Positions 36,890 through 47,298 of a stretch of 64,000 nt of DNA are shown here, one piece after another; positions within the stretch are counted from its first letter, which is position 1, and each line of letters starts with the position of its first letter. Below the pieces are notes generated by a model. The model did no database searches. It had not been told where the DNA came from and saw nothing but the letters and a program-made list of their open reading frames with translations. Source of the stretch: Mongoliimonas terrestris (lineage in GTDB: Bacteria > Pseudomonadota > Alphaproteobacteria > Rhizobiales > Pleomorphomonadaceae); NCBI RefSeq assembly GCF_001927285.1, contig NZ_MSIG01000005.1, positions 62,001 to 126,000 on the forward strand. The letters are read 5' to 3'. The translations under genes and the position numbers were made by a program.

Positions 36890-39190
36890 TCACCCGTTGA
36901 TCGCCGCCCACAGCCGTGCCGGCGTCGCGGGCATGTCCACGTGGCGGATGCCCTTGCCGAAGTCGAGCGCGTCCACCACCGCGTTCATCACCGCCGGCGT
37001 GGCGCCGATCGTCCCGGCCTCGCCGGCGCCCTTGATGCCGAGCATGTTCGTCGCGGAGGGCACGTTCCGCGTTTCGAAGTGGAAGCCCGGCACGTCGTCT
37101 GCGCGCGGCATGGTGTAGTCCAGGAAGGACGCGGTCAGCAGCTGGCCGGTCTCGTCGTAGACCGTGTGCTCGTGCAGCGCCTGACCGATCGACTGCACCA
37201 CGCCGCCGTGCACCTGGCCGGCGAGAAGCATCGGGTTCACCGTCACCCCGAAGTCGTCCACGATCGTATAGCGCAGGATGGCCGTGACCCCGGTGTCCGG
37301 GTCCACCTCCACCTCGCAGATGTGGGTGCCGTTCGGATAGGTGCACTCGTCCTGGACGAAGTTGCCGTGCGCCTTCAGCTTCTCCGGATCGGGCGCCGAG
37401 GCGGCGATGTCGGCGAGCGTCAGCGTCTTGTCGGTGCCCACCACCCGCACGTGCCCGTCCACCAGCTCCAGGTCGGCCTTGGAGGCCTCCAGTCGGTCGG
37501 CCGCCAGCTCCTTGATCTGCTCGACGAGCGCCTTGGAGGCGATGTCCACGGACGCCGCACCGAGCGGGATGGAGCGCGAGCCGCCCGTTCCGCCGCCCTT
37601 GGCCACCCGGTCGGTGTCGCCCTGCACGGTCTCGATCGCTTCCAGCGTCAGACCGAGGGCGGCGGCGATGATCTGCCCGTAGGCGGTCGCGTGGCCCTGG
37701 CCGTTGGTCTGGGTGCCGATGAAGAGCGTCACCGTCCCGTCGGTGTTCAGCACCACGTTGGCCTCCTCCGATCCGGGGAAGGCGCAGGCCTCGATGTAGG
37801 TGGCGATGCCGAGCCCGCGCCACTTGCCCGCCGCCTTGGCGGCGTCGCGCCGGGCCGGGAAGCCGGCACTGTCGGCCACGTCCAGGGCGCGCGTCAGGTG
37901 CCCGTCGAACTCGCCGGTGTCGTAGAGCCGGCCGGTTTGAGTGCGATAGGGCATCTGCGCCGGCGTGATGAAGTTGCGTCGCCGGATCTCCACCGGCCCG
38001 AGGCCGGTCTCGCGCCCGGCAAGGTCCATCAGCCGCTCCAGGAGGTAGGCGGCCTCCGGCCGGCCCGCACCCCGGTAGGCGTCCGTCGGCGTCGTGTGGG
38101 TGTAAACGCCCTTCACCACCGCGTGGAGCGCCGGCACATGGTAGACGCCGGTCGACATGGTGGCGCCCACCCAGGGGATGAACGGCCCGTACTGGTGGAG
38201 GTAGGCGCCCATGGCGGCGACGAGGTCCACCGAGAGCGCCTGGATGCGCCCGTCCCCGTCGAGCGCCAGCCGGCCCGTCACCACGTTGTCGCGGCCATGG
38301 GCATCGATCTGGAAATGCTCCGTGCGGTCGGACACCCACCGCACCGGCCGGCCGAAATCCTTGGCGGCCTTAATGATCAGCGGATACTCGCCATAGACGA
38401 AGGCCTTGGTGCCGAAGCCGCCGCCGACGTCCGGCGTCACCACGCGGATGCGGTCGCGGTCGACGCCGAGGATGTCCTTGGCGAGAAGGTCGCGCACCCC
38501 GTGGCCGCCCTGCGTGCCGGTGGTCAGCGTCCACCGGCCGGTCGCCGCGTCATACTCGGCAAGGCCGGCGCGCGGCTCCATGTAGTTGCAGACGATGCGG
38601 TTGTTGACGAGCGAAAGCTCCACCACCCGGGCGGCGCCGGCGAAGGCCGCCTCGGCGGCGTCCTTGTCGCCGAACCCGAAGGTGAAGGCGAGGTTGCTGC
38701 CGTGCTCCGGCCAGACCAGCGGCGTCTGCGGATCGAGCGCGCGGCCGGTCTCCACCGCAGCCGGGCGCCCGTCATAGTCGACCGCAATCAGTTCGGATGC
38801 CTCGCGGGCCGCGGCCGCCGTCTCGGCGAACACCACGGCGATCGCCTCGCCCACGTGGCGCACCACGTCGCGCGCAAGGATCGGATGGTCCGGAATCCAG
38901 AACTCCGATCCGTCCGCCTGCCGCGGCCGGGCCTTGGTGGGCATCAGGCCGAGGTCGTCGATGTCGTCGATGGTCCACACCGCCACGACGCCGGGCGCCG
39001 CCCGCGCGTCATCGAGGCCGGAGAGGCTGAAGGCCGCGTGCGCCATGGCGGACCGCACCACCACCATGTGGGCGGTGCCGGCCGGCAGGATGTCCGCCGT
39101 ATAGCGACCATGCCCGGTGATGAGGGCCGCGTCCTCCCGTCGGCGCACAGGGGCGCCGATCCCGAATTTACGGTTCGCGATCTCGTTCAT
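36890..39190 (-). CDS. Xanthine oxidase-family molybdopterin-binding subunit (CoxL form II-like), orphan
   Basis: A 766-residue large subunit of a molybdenum hydroxylase: N-terminal Ald_Xan_dh a/b-hammerhead domain (about 15-130), then the molybdopterin-binding domain. The active-site loop reads DAYRGAGRPEAAYLLE, the AYRGAGR form II type, not AYRCSFR of true CO dehydrogenase, so CO oxidation is unlikely. The catalytic glutamate lies in IKGAGEAGTIG near the C-terminus. The small [2Fe-2S] and medium FAD subunits normally encoded beside it are missing here, so they are elsewhere or lost. Substrate unknown. Start ATG 39190. Confidence 0.9.
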   Translation of the reverse strand: MNEIANRKFGIGAPVRRREDAALITGHGRYTADILPAGTAHMVVVRSAMAHAAFSLSGLDDARAAPGVVAVWTIDDIDDLGLMPTKARPRQADGSEFWIPDHPILARDVVRHVGEAIAVVFAETAAAAREASELIAVDYDGRPAAVETGRALDPQTPLVWPEHGSNLAFTFGFGDKDAAEAAFAGAARVVELSLVNNRIVCNYMEPRAGLAEYDAATGRWTLTTGTQGGHGVRDLLAKDILGVDRDRIRVVTPDVGGGFGTKAFVYGEYPLIIKAAKDFGRPVRWVSDRTEHFQIDAHGRDNVVTGRLALDGDGRIQALSVDLVAAMGAYLHQYGPFIPWVGATMSTGVYHVPALHAVVKGVYTHTTPTDAYRGAGRPEAAYLLERLMDLAGRETGLGPVEIRRRNFITPAQMPYRTQTGRLYDTGEFDGHLTRALDVADSAGFPARRDAAKAAGKWRGLGIATYIEACAFPGSEEANVVLNTDGTVTLFIGTQTNGQGHATAYGQIIAAALGLTLEAIETVQGDTDRVAKGGGTGGSRSIPLGAASVDIASKALVEQIKELAADRLEASKADLELVDGHVRVVGTDKTLTLADIAASAPDPEKLKAHGNFVQDECTYPNGTHICEVEVDPDTGVTAILRYTIVDDFGVTVNPMLLAGQVHGGVVQSIGQALHEHTVYDETGQLLTASFLDYTMPRADDVPGFHFETRNVPSATNMLGIKGAGEAGTIGATPAVMNAVVDALDFGKGIRHVDMPATPARLWAAING

Positions 39191-39325
39191 GTCCTGAAAG
39201 CCTTCCCGGCGCACGATAAGCGTTTGCCCTGACTATAGCGGCCGCACCGCAAGAGGCCAGGGGGCGTTGCGATGCCGCGCGTGCGAACGCATCGCTTTCT
39301 GCCGATGGTCGGTCAGGCTCCGACC

Positions 39326-39410
39326 CTCCGACCCTGCTCCTGAAGATCGGACGCGTCCGATCTTCAGGAGCGTCACGGCCTGACCGCCCGGCGCCCGTTC
39401 AAGTCTGGAG
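39326..39410. repeat. Family D palindromic element, copy 1
   Basis: A perfect hairpin CTCCTGAAGATCGGA-CGCG-TCCGATCTTCAGGAG (about 39340-39373) followed by GCGTCACGGCCTGACCGCCCGGCGCCCG. The reverse complement matches the interior of the element at 50164-50289, so the two copies lie in opposite orientation. It lies just beyond the PhyH stop. The remaining bases back to 39191 hold nothing else recognisable. Confidence 0.8.
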
Positions 39411-40445
39411 TCAGACATGCGGCGGGCTGTCGACGAGCACGGTCCCGACGTCCTTCCAGACGCCGCCGTGTTTCAACCAGCGGCGCTTCAGCGCCCGATA
39501 GCCGAGGAAGATGTCCACTTGCCGGCGCGCGATGCCGGGCAGGGAGGTGAAGCCGGGTCCCGCCCACGGCGAGAAGGGGTTCTGCCGCAGGTGCCCGTGC
39601 AGTTCCATCCTGAGGGTCGGCCTGTCGCTGGGGGTTCGGGCGTGGAAGCCGAACGTGTCCGCCACCACCAGCGTGTTGGCTTTCACCACCACCTTCCGCG
39701 GCGGCGGCAGGCGCATGGCCGCCAGTTCGTCCGGCCGCACCCGGAACGAGCCGTGCGCGTGGTGGCTGCGCGGGTCGTCTCGCGCGGTGAGGCTCATCCG
39801 GTACTCCCACTCCAGCCGTTCCGGCGTCAGCCGGTGCGAGCCCGGCACGTACATGAACGGCCCGTCGTCCTCGCCCACATCCTGCAGGAAGAGCCAGAGC
39901 TTGGCGGTCGGGTGGAAGGTGTCGGCGTGGAGATCGGTCTGCGGGTCCGGATCATGCCGGTTCGGCTCCGCGATGACGGTCTGGAGAAACCAGGCCGGGA
40001 AACCCCCGGTGGAGGCGGCATATTGGGCGACGGCGCGGATCCGGCGGTCGTCGATCACCGCCGCGGCGCCTGGCAGATCCGCCAGCACCCGCGGGCCGAC
40101 CGGCGTCATCCGTGTCACCGTCTGCCCCTGGCGCATCTCGTGCGCGGGGAGGGGGCGGGAGCGGAGGGTTGCCACCATCCGCCTGAACACCGCGTCCGGC
40201 AGGACGTTCTCCAGGATCACGAATCCGTCCCGGTCGAACGCCGCCTTCAGGTCCGGGTCCACCCGGGGCGCCAGGATGGCGCGCCGGCGTTCAGCCGCCC
40301 GCCAGGCGAGGCTGATCCGGTTGCGGTGGAGCCCGCGCGCGTTCAGCTCCGGATCGCCGATCAGCGGATTCTTCAGAAAGGACTTGGTGCCGCCGGCGAT
40401 GCCGGCCGCCCACAACGGCGTCTTGAGCCAATCGATCGCGCGCAT
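39411..40445 (-). CDS. Phytanoyl-CoA dioxygenase (PhyH)-family protein
   Basis: 344 residues of the Fe(II)/2-oxoglutarate-dependent PhyH family. The iron ligands are visible as H-x-D in DLHADTFHP (near residue 168) and the distal histidine in DTFGFHART (near 265), with an arginine (about ten residues on) for 2-oxoglutarate. It likely hydroxylates an aliphatic or lipid-like substrate, which cannot be named. It is monocistronic, ending beside a family D hairpin. Start ATG 40445. Confidence 0.85.
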   Translation of the reverse strand: MRAIDWLKTPLWAAGIAGGTKSFLKNPLIGDPELNARGLHRNRISLAWRAAERRRAILAPRVDPDLKAAFDRDGFVILENVLPDAVFRRMVATLRSRPLPAHEMRQGQTVTRMTPVGPRVLADLPGAAAVIDDRRIRAVAQYAASTGGFPAWFLQTVIAEPNRHDPDPQTDLHADTFHPTAKLWLFLQDVGEDDGPFMYVPGSHRLTPERLEWEYRMSLTARDDPRSHHAHGSFRVRPDELAAMRLPPPRKVVVKANTLVVADTFGFHARTPSDRPTLRMELHGHLRQNPFSPWAGPGFTSLPGIARRQVDIFLGYRALKRRWLKHGGVWKDVGTVLVDSPPHV

Positions 40446-40573
40446 TCGAGTATCACCGTCCCGGATGCATGCCCCCGGCGGGAACGCTAGCGCGCGATCT
40501 TTCGTATGGTCAATACTTCATATGTGGGCCTCAGATTGCGATGGAGCGCCGGTCGCGACCGGCGCCCGCCCGC

Positions 40574-42394
40574 TCAGAGCCCGAGGGCGCTCGCCCCGTC
40601 CTCGGCCCGGCCGACCACCCGGCGGAAGGACGCGAACAGGTCGCGGCCGATGCCCCATTCGTTGTCGGCGAGATCCTCCGTCACCGCCGTGCGGGCCTCC
40701 CACTCGGCGGCGTCCACCAGCGCCTCCAGGGTGCCGGCGATCCCGTCCACCCGGATGAGGTCGCCGTCCCGCACCTTGGCGATCGGCCCACCGTCCACCG
40801 CCTCGGGCGAGACGTGGATGGCGGCCGGCACCTTGCCGGAGGCGCCGGACATGCGCCCATCGGTGACGAGCGCCACCCGGTAGCCGCGGTCCTGCAACAG
40901 GCCGAGGGTCGGCGTCAGCTTGTGGAGTTCCGGCATGCCGTTGGCCTTCGGGCCCTGGAAGCGGATCACGGCCACGAAGTCGCGCTCCAGTTCGCCGCGC
41001 TTGAAGGCGGCCAGCATGGCGTCCTGGCTGTGGAACACCACGGCAGGGGCCTCCACCACCTGCCGCTCCGGCTTCACCGCCGAGGTCTTGATCACCGACT
41101 TGCCGAGATTGCCCTTCAGCACCTTCAGGCCGCCGCTCGCCTGGAAGGGGTTGGAGGCGGGCCGCAGCACCTTCTCGTCGGCGCTCGCCGCCGCCGTGTC
41201 CGTCCACTCCACCGTGCCGGCCTCGGTCAGCTTCGGCTCCACCGTATAGCCGGAGAGGGGAGTGCCCCAGACCGTCTTCACATCGTCGTGGAGCAGCCCC
41301 TCGTCGAGGAGCGTGCGGATCAGGAATCCCATGCCGCCAGCCGCATGGAAGTGGTTCACATCGGCGAGGCCGTTCGGGTAGACGCGGGCGACCAAGGGCG
41401 TTGCGTCGGAAAGGTCCGAGAAGTCGTCCCAGGTCAGGTGGATCCCGGCGGCGCGGGCCATGGCGACCAGATGCATGGTGTGGTTGGTCGACCCGCCGGT
41501 GGCGTGCAGGCCGACGACGCCGTTGACGATCGCCTTCTCGTCGATCACCTGACCGACCGGCGTGAATTCGTTGCCGGATCCGGCGATCGCCAGGGCCCGC
41601 TTGGCCGCCTCCTTGGTGAGCGCGTCACGAAGCGGCGTGTTCGGATTGACGAAGGTGGCGCCCGGCAGGTGCAGGCCCATGATCTCCATCAGCATCTGGT
41701 TGGAGTTGGCGGTGCCGTAGAAGGTGCAGGTGCCCGGCCCGTGGTAGGAGGCGCTCTCCGATTCCAGCAGCTCCTTCCGGCCCACCTTGCCTTCCGCGTA
41801 GAGCTGGCGGATGCGCGCCTTCTCGTCGTTCGGCAGGCCCGTGGTCATCGGGCCGCCCGGCACGAACACGGCTGGCAGATGGCCGAACGAGAGAGCGCCG
41901 ATCACGAGGCCCGGCACGATCTTGTCGCAGATGCCGAGATAGACCGCCGCGTCGAACATGTCGTGGCTGAGCGCGACTGCGGTGGACATGGCGATCACAT
42001 CGCGGGAGAAGAGCGACAGTTCCATGCCGATCTGGCCTTGGGTGACGCCGTCGCACATGGCCGGCACCCCGCCCGCCACCTGCGCCACCGCGCCGACCTC
42101 GCGGGCGGCCGAGCGGATGATCTCCGGATAGGTTTCGTAGGGCTGATGGGCCGACAACATGTCGTTGTAGGCGGTTACAATGCCCAGATTGGGCGCTACA
42201 TCGCCCTTTAAAGCGTCCTTGTCGCCGGGGCCGCAGGCGGCGAAACCGTGCGCAAGGTTGCCGCACGCCAGCCGATTGCGCCTCGGCCCCTTCTCCGCCT
42301 GCTTCAACAGGCGCTCCAGATAACGCTGGCGGGTCTCGTAGGAGCGCTTCTCGATGCGCTCCGTCACGTCACCGATGCGGGCTTGAATGGTCAT
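40574..42394 (-). CDS. edd: Phosphogluconate dehydratase (Entner-Doudoroff)
   Basis: 606 residues. It dehydrates 6-phosphogluconate to KDPG. Homologous to IlvD but with Edd features: [37 protein letters not shown], the cluster cysteines ([10 protein letters not shown] and [20 protein letters not shown]), [14 protein letters not shown] and [16 protein letters not shown]. The aldolase gene eda is not in the window. It is the last member of the minus-strand pgi/zwf/pgl group, separated from pgl by a toxin-antitoxin pair; the gap to brnA is 27 bases. Confidence 0.96.
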   Translation of the reverse strand: MTIQARIGDVTERIEKRSYETRQRYLERLLKQAEKGPRRNRLACGNLAHGFAACGPGDKDALKGDVAPNLGIVTAYNDMLSAHQPYETYPEIIRSAAREVGAVAQVAGGVPAMCDGVTQGQIGMELSLFSRDVIAMSTAVALSHDMFDAAVYLGICDKIVPGLVIGALSFGHLPAVFVPGGPMTTGLPNDEKARIRQLYAEGKVGRKELLESESASYHGPGTCTFYGTANSNQMLMEIMGLHLPGATFVNPNTPLRDALTKEAAKRALAIAGSGNEFTPVGQVIDEKAIVNGVVGLHATGGSTNHTMHLVAMARAAGIHLTWDDFSDLSDATPLVARVYPNGLADVNHFHAAGGMGFLIRTLLDEGLLHDDVKTVWGTPLSGYTVEPKLTEAGTVEWTDTAAASADEKVLRPASNPFQASGGLKVLKGNLGKSVIKTSAVKPERQVVEAPAVVFHSQDAMLAAFKRGELERDFVAVIRFQGPKANGMPELHKLTPTLGLLQDRGYRVALVTDGRMSGASGKVPAAIHVSPEAVDGGPIAKVRDGDLIRVDGIAGTLEALVDAAEWEARTAVTEDLADNEWGIGRDLFASFRRVVGRAEDGASALGL

Positions 42395-42421
42395 GGCGAG
42401 GCTCCGGGGGACGGGGGGAAG

Positions 42422-42685
42422 TCAGGGTTTGCGGGTGGGGGCAGTTACGGCCTGCTCCAGCGCCTGACGTATGAAGCGCTGATAGGGAATGCCTTCCCGC
42501 CGTGCCTTTTCCTTGACGGCGTTCAGCAGGGATTCCGGCAGCCGCATGTTCACGCGGGCGTCCTTGGTTTCGAATTCGAAACCGGCCGTGCGAAAGGAAC
42601 CGAAGTCGAACGCGGAGAGATCCGCGGTTTCGACGAACCGCTCGGCGTCCTCATCACTCTGGAAGACCGGAAATGGCTTCTTCAT
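42422..42685 (-). CDS. brnA: BrnA-family antitoxin
   Basis: An 87-residue antitoxin. The acidic N-terminal half (DEDAERFVETADLSAFDF) binds the toxin, and the C-terminal half has a ribbon-helix-helix DNA-binding fold (KDARVNMRLPESLLNAVKEK, then GIPYQRFIRQALEQAV). It neutralises BrnT and represses the operon. Its start overlaps the end of brnT by 32 bases, the usual toxin-first order. Start ATG 42685. Confidence 0.9.
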   Translation of the reverse strand: MKKPFPVFQSDEDAERFVETADLSAFDFGSFRTAGFEFETKDARVNMRLPESLLNAVKEKARREGIPYQRFIRQALEQAVTAPTRKP

Positions 42686-42959
42686 AGGACTCGATTTCCT
42701 TGCGATGCATGTATCGGGCGCTGATCGGGCGAATGAGCAGTCGACCGTCCAGGGAACGCAACGTGAAAACGACGAAGATGAACTTGCCTTCCCCGGTCTG
42801 CCCGACGCCGATGAAGCGCGTTTCCGGCGCTTGCCGTCCGGCATCCTTGACCACTACACGGTCAAGCAGGAAAACCTCTTCGACCTCGTCCCGGTAGACC
42901 CCGTGCTTCTCGCACTTGGCCCGGTTTCCCTTGTCCCAGTCGAACCCGCCGATCCGCAT
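42654..42959 (-). CDS. brnT: BrnT-family ribonuclease toxin
   Basis: A 101-residue toxin related to RelE-fold ribonucleases. Visible: FDWDKGNRAKCEKHGV near the N-terminus, EEVFLLDRVVVKDA, ETRFIGVGQTGEGKFIFVVFT, and the catalytic/basic tail RLLIRPISARYMHRKEIESYE with the conserved RPISARxM motif. It cleaves mRNA when free of BrnA. Placed between pgl and edd, it could be co-transcribed with the central carbon genes. Start ATG 42959. Confidence 0.93.
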   Translation of the reverse strand: MRIGGFDWDKGNRAKCEKHGVYRDEVEEVFLLDRVVVKDAGRQAPETRFIGVGQTGEGKFIFVVFTLRSLDGRLLIRPISARYMHRKEIESYEEAISGLPE

Positions 42960-43009
42960 CGACTATCCCGTCTGTATGTACAAACGTCAACACGAACCGA
43001 TCAAGCCTC

Positions 43010-43702
43010 TCACCCGCACCAGAACACCACCGGCGGCCGCTCGGCCGTCAGCACCGCGCGAACCGGCATCTCCATTGGATCGCCGCTGGCAAGCGCCTGC
43101 TCCAGAACCGTTTTCTTCCCCGCCCCCTCGATATGGAGGGCCAAGCGGTCGGCGCCGAGGAGCATCGGCAGGGTGAGGGTAATTCTAGGCTCGCCGGCGC
43201 CCGGCGCCCGGATCGCCGCCACCGCCGCGCCGCCGATCGGGTCGATGGCGTCGGCGAGGCGGTCGCCGCCGGGAAAGAAGGAGGCCGTGTGCCCGTCGTC
43301 GCCCATGCCGAGGACCACCGCGGCGAACGGCAGCGGCATGTCGGCGAGCGTCCGCGCGACGAGGCCGAGGCTCTCGTCCGGCGTCGCCGTCTCCCGGTAG
43401 AGCGGCACGAAGGAGGCGAGGGCGGCCTTGTGGCTGATCAGGTGCCGGCGCACCAGCGCCCCGTTGGACCGGTCGGAGGTCTCCGGCACCCAGCGCTCGT
43501 CCACCAAGGTCACCCGAACCTTGGCCCAGTCTAGGTCGATATCTGACAGCGCCTCGAAGAAGCGCGTCGGCGTCCGCCCGCCGGAGACCGCGATGGCGGC
43601 CCGGCCGTCCCGGGCGAGCCGCGCGGCGATGCCCTCCGCCACGAAGGCGGCGAGGCCGGCGGCGAGGGCGTCGGGGCTGTCGAAGGTGCGTTGGTCGAGC
43701 AT
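43010..43702 (-). CDS. pgl: 6-phosphogluconolactonase
   Basis: 230 residues from ATG 43702 (ATG 43708 and 43714 are also in frame). It hydrolyses 6-phosphogluconolactone. Motifs of the SugarP isomerase-like fold: AIAVSGGRTPTRFFEALSD, VTLVDERWVP, SNGALVRRHLI and VVLGMGDDGHTASFFPG with the conserved GxDGHxAS-like active-site loop. It lies 60 bases downstream of zwf on the same strand. Confidence 0.94.
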   Translation of the reverse strand: MLDQRTFDSPDALAAGLAAFVAEGIAARLARDGRAAIAVSGGRTPTRFFEALSDIDLDWAKVRVTLVDERWVPETSDRSNGALVRRHLISHKAALASFVPLYRETATPDESLGLVARTLADMPLPFAAVVLGMGDDGHTASFFPGGDRLADAIDPIGGAAVAAIRAPGAGEPRITLTLPMLLGADRLALHIEGAGKKTVLEQALASGDPMEMPVRAVLTAERPPVVFWCG

Positions 43703-43760
43703 GGGCATCCGCATCCGCTTGGAAGAGGCGGTCCGGGCGCAGGCCCGGACGCCGTGAGCC

Positions 43761-45239
43761 TCAGGCGGCGTCCTCGTGCCAGGTGCGGCCGTCGCGCTCG
43801 ATGAGCGCGATAGCGGCGGACGGGCCCCAGGTGCCGGACGTGTAGGCCTTCGGCGGATCCCGGCTCTCGTCCCACGCCTGGCGGATCGGATCCACCCATT
43901 TCCACGCCTGCTCCACCTCGTCGCGCCGCATGAACAACGTGGCGTTGCCCCGGATCACGTCGAGCAGCAGGCGCTCGTAAGCGTCCGGGCTGCGCACGTT
44001 GAAGGCGCTGGCGAAGCTCATGTCGAGCGGCACGCGGGTGAGGCGCATGCCGCCGGGGCCGGGATCCTTGATCATCAGCTGCAGTTTCACGCCCTCGTCC
44101 GGCTGCAGGCGGATGACGAGTTCGTTGGCCGCCAGACTGCCGGCGCCTTCGTCGAAGATGGAGTGCGGCACAGGCTTGAAGCGCACCACGATCTCCGACT
44201 GGCGCGCGGCGAGCCGCTTGCCGGTGCGCAGATAGAAGGGCACGCCGGCCCAGCGCCAGTTCTCCACCTCGGCCTTGATGGCGACGAAGGTCTCGGTGCG
44301 GCTTTCCTTGTTGGTGATCTCGTCGATATAGCCCGGCACCGCCCCGGTTGTGGAGGCGCCGGCCCGGTACTGGCCGCGCACGGTGCAGGCCTCGGCGGCC
44401 GCACCCGTCAGCGGCTTCAGCGACTTGAGCACCTTCAGCTTCTCCCCGCGCACCGCGTCCGCGTCGAGCGAAGTCGGCGCCTCCATGGCGACAAGGCAGA
44501 GGAGCTGCAGGATGTGGTTCTGCACCATGTCGCGCATGGCGCCGGAGGTGTCGTAATAGTCACCGCGGCCTTCCACGCCGATCGACTCGGCCACGGTGAT
44601 CTGCACGTGGTCGATGTGGGCGCTGTTCCAGAGCGGCTCGAACAGGGCGTTGCCGAAGCGCAGCGCCATCAGGTTCTGCACCGTCTCCTTCCCGAGATAG
44701 TGGTCGATCCGGTAGATCTGCTCTTCCTTGAAGATCCGCCCGACCGAATCATTGGTGGCGCGGGCCGACTTCAGGTCCTTGCCGAGCGGCTTCTCCACGA
44801 CGACGCGCGTCTTGTCGGTGATCAGCCCGTGGCGGCCGATGTGCTCGCAGATCGGGCCGAAGAGGTCCGGGCCGGTGGCGAGATAGAAGGCCCGCACCCG
44901 GTCCTCGCCCTCCTTCAGGAGCGCTGCGAGGTTGGCCCAGCCCTCTTCGGAGGTGGCGTCGGCGGCCACATAATGGATGCGCGACAGGAAGGTCTCGAGC
45001 ACCCGCGGCAGGATCTCGTCGGGTCGGAGATACTTCTCCAGCGCCGCCTTCACGTCGGCCCGGTAGGCCTCGTGGCTGCTCTCCCGGCGCGACACGCCGA
45101 TGATGCGAGCGACCTCCGGCAGCTGGCCGTCCAGCTCCCGGTGGTAGAGGGCCGGCAGCAGCTTGCGGCGAGCAAGGTCGCCGGTGCCCCCGAAGACCAC
45201 ATAGTCGAACGGATCGACGACGATGATGCGACTGGTCAT
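43761..45239 (-). CDS. zwf: Glucose-6-phosphate 1-dehydrogenase
   Basis: 492 residues. It oxidises glucose-6-phosphate to the lactone with NAD(P). The N-terminal Rossmann motif is [16 protein letters not shown], the substrate and catalytic signature [13 protein letters not shown] lies near residue 180, and VEKPLGKD precedes it. Length is typical. Start ATG 45239; six further residues upstream are possible. It lies between pgi (160 bases upstream) and pgl. Confidence 0.97.
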   Translation of the reverse strand: MTSRIIVVDPFDYVVFGGTGDLARRKLLPALYHRELDGQLPEVARIIGVSRRESSHEAYRADVKAALEKYLRPDEILPRVLETFLSRIHYVAADATSEEGWANLAALLKEGEDRVRAFYLATGPDLFGPICEHIGRHGLITDKTRVVVEKPLGKDLKSARATNDSVGRIFKEEQIYRIDHYLGKETVQNLMALRFGNALFEPLWNSAHIDHVQITVAESIGVEGRGDYYDTSGAMRDMVQNHILQLLCLVAMEAPTSLDADAVRGEKLKVLKSLKPLTGAAAEACTVRGQYRAGASTTGAVPGYIDEITNKESRTETFVAIKAEVENWRWAGVPFYLRTGKRLAARQSEIVVRFKPVPHSIFDEGAGSLAANELVIRLQPDEGVKLQLMIKDPGPGGMRLTRVPLDMSFASAFNVRSPDAYERLLLDVIRGNATLFMRRDEVEQAWKWVDPIRQAWDESRDPPKAYTSGTWGPSAAIALIERDGRTWHEDAA

Positions 45240-45399
45240 GCTGCGCCGGAGCTCCATCTGTCACCCACTCTCGCTGGCCCTGGTCTGATCGGTGCTGCCC
45301 CGGCCCGGCACGAAACGGCGGGCGAAGGCAGCGCAACGCTACTTTCGTCTATCCCATTTTTTTGGCGTCCGAAACTGATCCGTCGCGTCGGATCACGTT

Positions 45400-47043
45400 T
45401 CAGCCGTCGCGCAGAGCCTTGTAGGCGCCGACCAGGCCGCGGGTGGAGGCGTCCTGGTCCGCCGCCGGTTCGGCCTCGTCCTTCAACACGGGCAGAAGCC
45501 GGGTCGCCAGTTCCTTGCCGAGTTCCACGCCCCACTGGTCGTAGGAGTTGATGCCCCAGATGGTGCCCTGGACGAAGACCTTGTGCTCGTAGAGGGCGAT
45601 CAGCCGGCCGAGCGTGTGGGGGTCTAGCGTCCGGTAGAGGAGGGTGTTGGTCGGCCGGTTGCCCGGGAACACCTTGTGCGGAGCGAGCGCCGCGATCTCC
45701 GCCTCCGACTTGCCCGCCTTGCGAAGCTCGGCCGCGGCCTCCTCCAGCGTCTTGCCGCGCATCAGCGCTTCGGTCTGGGCGAGGGCGTTGGAGAGGAGCT
45801 TCGGATGGTGGTCGGAAAGCTGCTCGTGCGGCACAGCGGCGACGAGGAAGTCCGCCGGGATCACGTCGGTGCCCTGGTGGATCAGCTGATAGAAGGCGTG
45901 CTGGCCGTTGGTGCCGGGCTCGCCCCAGACGATCGGGCCCGTCGCCCGCGTCACCGGCGCGCCGTCGAGGGCGACGCCCTTGCCGTTCGATTCCATGTCG
46001 AGTTGCTGCAGGTAGGCGGCAAAGCGCGCCAGCCGCTGGTCGTAGGGCAGCACCGCGTGGGTGGAGAAGTCCCAGACGTTGCGGTACCAGACGCCGAGGA
46101 GCGCCATCAGCACCGGGATGTTCCGCTCCAGCGGGGCCTCGACGAAGTGCCGGTCCACCGCGTGGGCGCCGTCGAGGAAGGCCTCGAAGTTCTTCATGCC
46201 GACGGCGATGGCCACCGGCAGGCCGATCGCCGACCAGACCGAATAGCGTCCGCCGACCCAGTCCCAGAAGCCGAAGGCGCGCTCCACGTCGATACCGAAG
46301 GCCGCCACCTTGTCGAGCGCCGTGGAGACCGCGCAGAAATGCGCCCCGACCGCCGCCTCGCCGAGCGCGCCCGCCACCCAGGCCCGGGCCGTGGCGGCGT
46401 TGGTCATGGTCTCGGAAGTAGTGAAGGTCTTGGACGCGATGACGAAGAGGGTGGTCTTCGGGTCGAGCGTCTTCAGCGTGTCCGCGATATGGGCGCCGTC
46501 CACGTTCGACACATAGTGGAGCCGCGGCCCGCCGTCCGCATAAGGCGTCAGCGCCAGCGTCACCATGGCCGGACCGAGGTCGGAGCCGCCGATTCCGATG
46601 TTCACCACGTCGGTGAAGCGGGCGCCGCTGCTGGAGTCGATGGAGCCGTCCCGCACCCCGTCCGCAAAGGCGCCCATGCGGGCGAGCACCGCGGCCACGT
46701 CCGGCATCACGTCCTTGCCGTCCACCAGGACGGGCGTGCCGGCGCGGTTGCGGAGCGCCACATGCAGCACCGCCCGCTTCTCGGTCGTGTTGACGACGGC
46801 GCCGGCGAACATGGCGTCCCTGCGCGCCTCCACGCCCGCCGCCTGGGCGAGGTCGACGAGCAGGCCCATGGTCTCGTCGGTGACGCGATTCTTGGAATAG
46901 TCGAACAGGAGATCGTCGAGGCGCGCCTGAAAGCGATCGAATCGGCCCGGGTCCTCGGAAAAGAGGGTCCGCATCGGACGGTCCGCGAGCGCGGTCCTGT
47001 GGGCTTGCAGGCGCATGAACGCCTCGTCGAGGGCACTCGTCAT
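45400..47043 (-). CDS. pgi: Glucose-6-phosphate isomerase
   Basis: 547 residues. It interconverts glucose-6-phosphate and fructose-6-phosphate. Motifs: [46 protein letters not shown], the catalytic Glu/His/Lys region in ESNGKGV and [16 protein letters not shown], and [19 protein letters not shown] near the C-terminus. Start ATG 47043. It heads the minus-strand sugar phosphate cluster and is divergent from the LpxH-like gene across a 255-base intergenic region. Confidence 0.97.
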   Translation of the reverse strand: MTSALDEAFMRLQAHRTALADRPMRTLFSEDPGRFDRFQARLDDLLFDYSKNRVTDETMGLLVDLAQAAGVEARRDAMFAGAVVNTTEKRAVLHVALRNRAGTPVLVDGKDVMPDVAAVLARMGAFADGVRDGSIDSSSGARFTDVVNIGIGGSDLGPAMVTLALTPYADGGPRLHYVSNVDGAHIADTLKTLDPKTTLFVIASKTFTTSETMTNAATARAWVAGALGEAAVGAHFCAVSTALDKVAAFGIDVERAFGFWDWVGGRYSVWSAIGLPVAIAVGMKNFEAFLDGAHAVDRHFVEAPLERNIPVLMALLGVWYRNVWDFSTHAVLPYDQRLARFAAYLQQLDMESNGKGVALDGAPVTRATGPIVWGEPGTNGQHAFYQLIHQGTDVIPADFLVAAVPHEQLSDHHPKLLSNALAQTEALMRGKTLEEAAAELRKAGKSEAEIAALAPHKVFPGNRPTNTLLYRTLDPHTLGRLIALYEHKVFVQGTIWGINSYDQWGVELGKELATRLLPVLKDEAEPAADQDASTRGLVGAYKALRDG

Positions 47044-47298
47044 GAAGGGTGGTCTCCAGGGTCGGCTTGTCCCGTGCGCGCGGATCATATGAGTCCAAAG
47101 GTTTAGGCGCTAGCCCTCGGGGCGCCGGGCAGGTCGGACGCCGATGCGCACGCAAGTCTCCGGGGCAAAGATCACATCCAAGATGTTTAACCATTGCCGC
47201 CAGATCGGGGCGTCACAAAAGTGAGACGGGAGTCGGACTAAATCGCCGCCAGTTGCATCAGAAAGGCGAGCGGCACCTGTCCGATCGAACCAGCCAAG

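Noticed and set aside
36890-39190. Aerobic CO dehydrogenase large subunit
   Set aside because: The active-site loop AYRGAGR is that of form II enzymes; the CODH-specific cysteine motif is absent and the partner subunits are missing.
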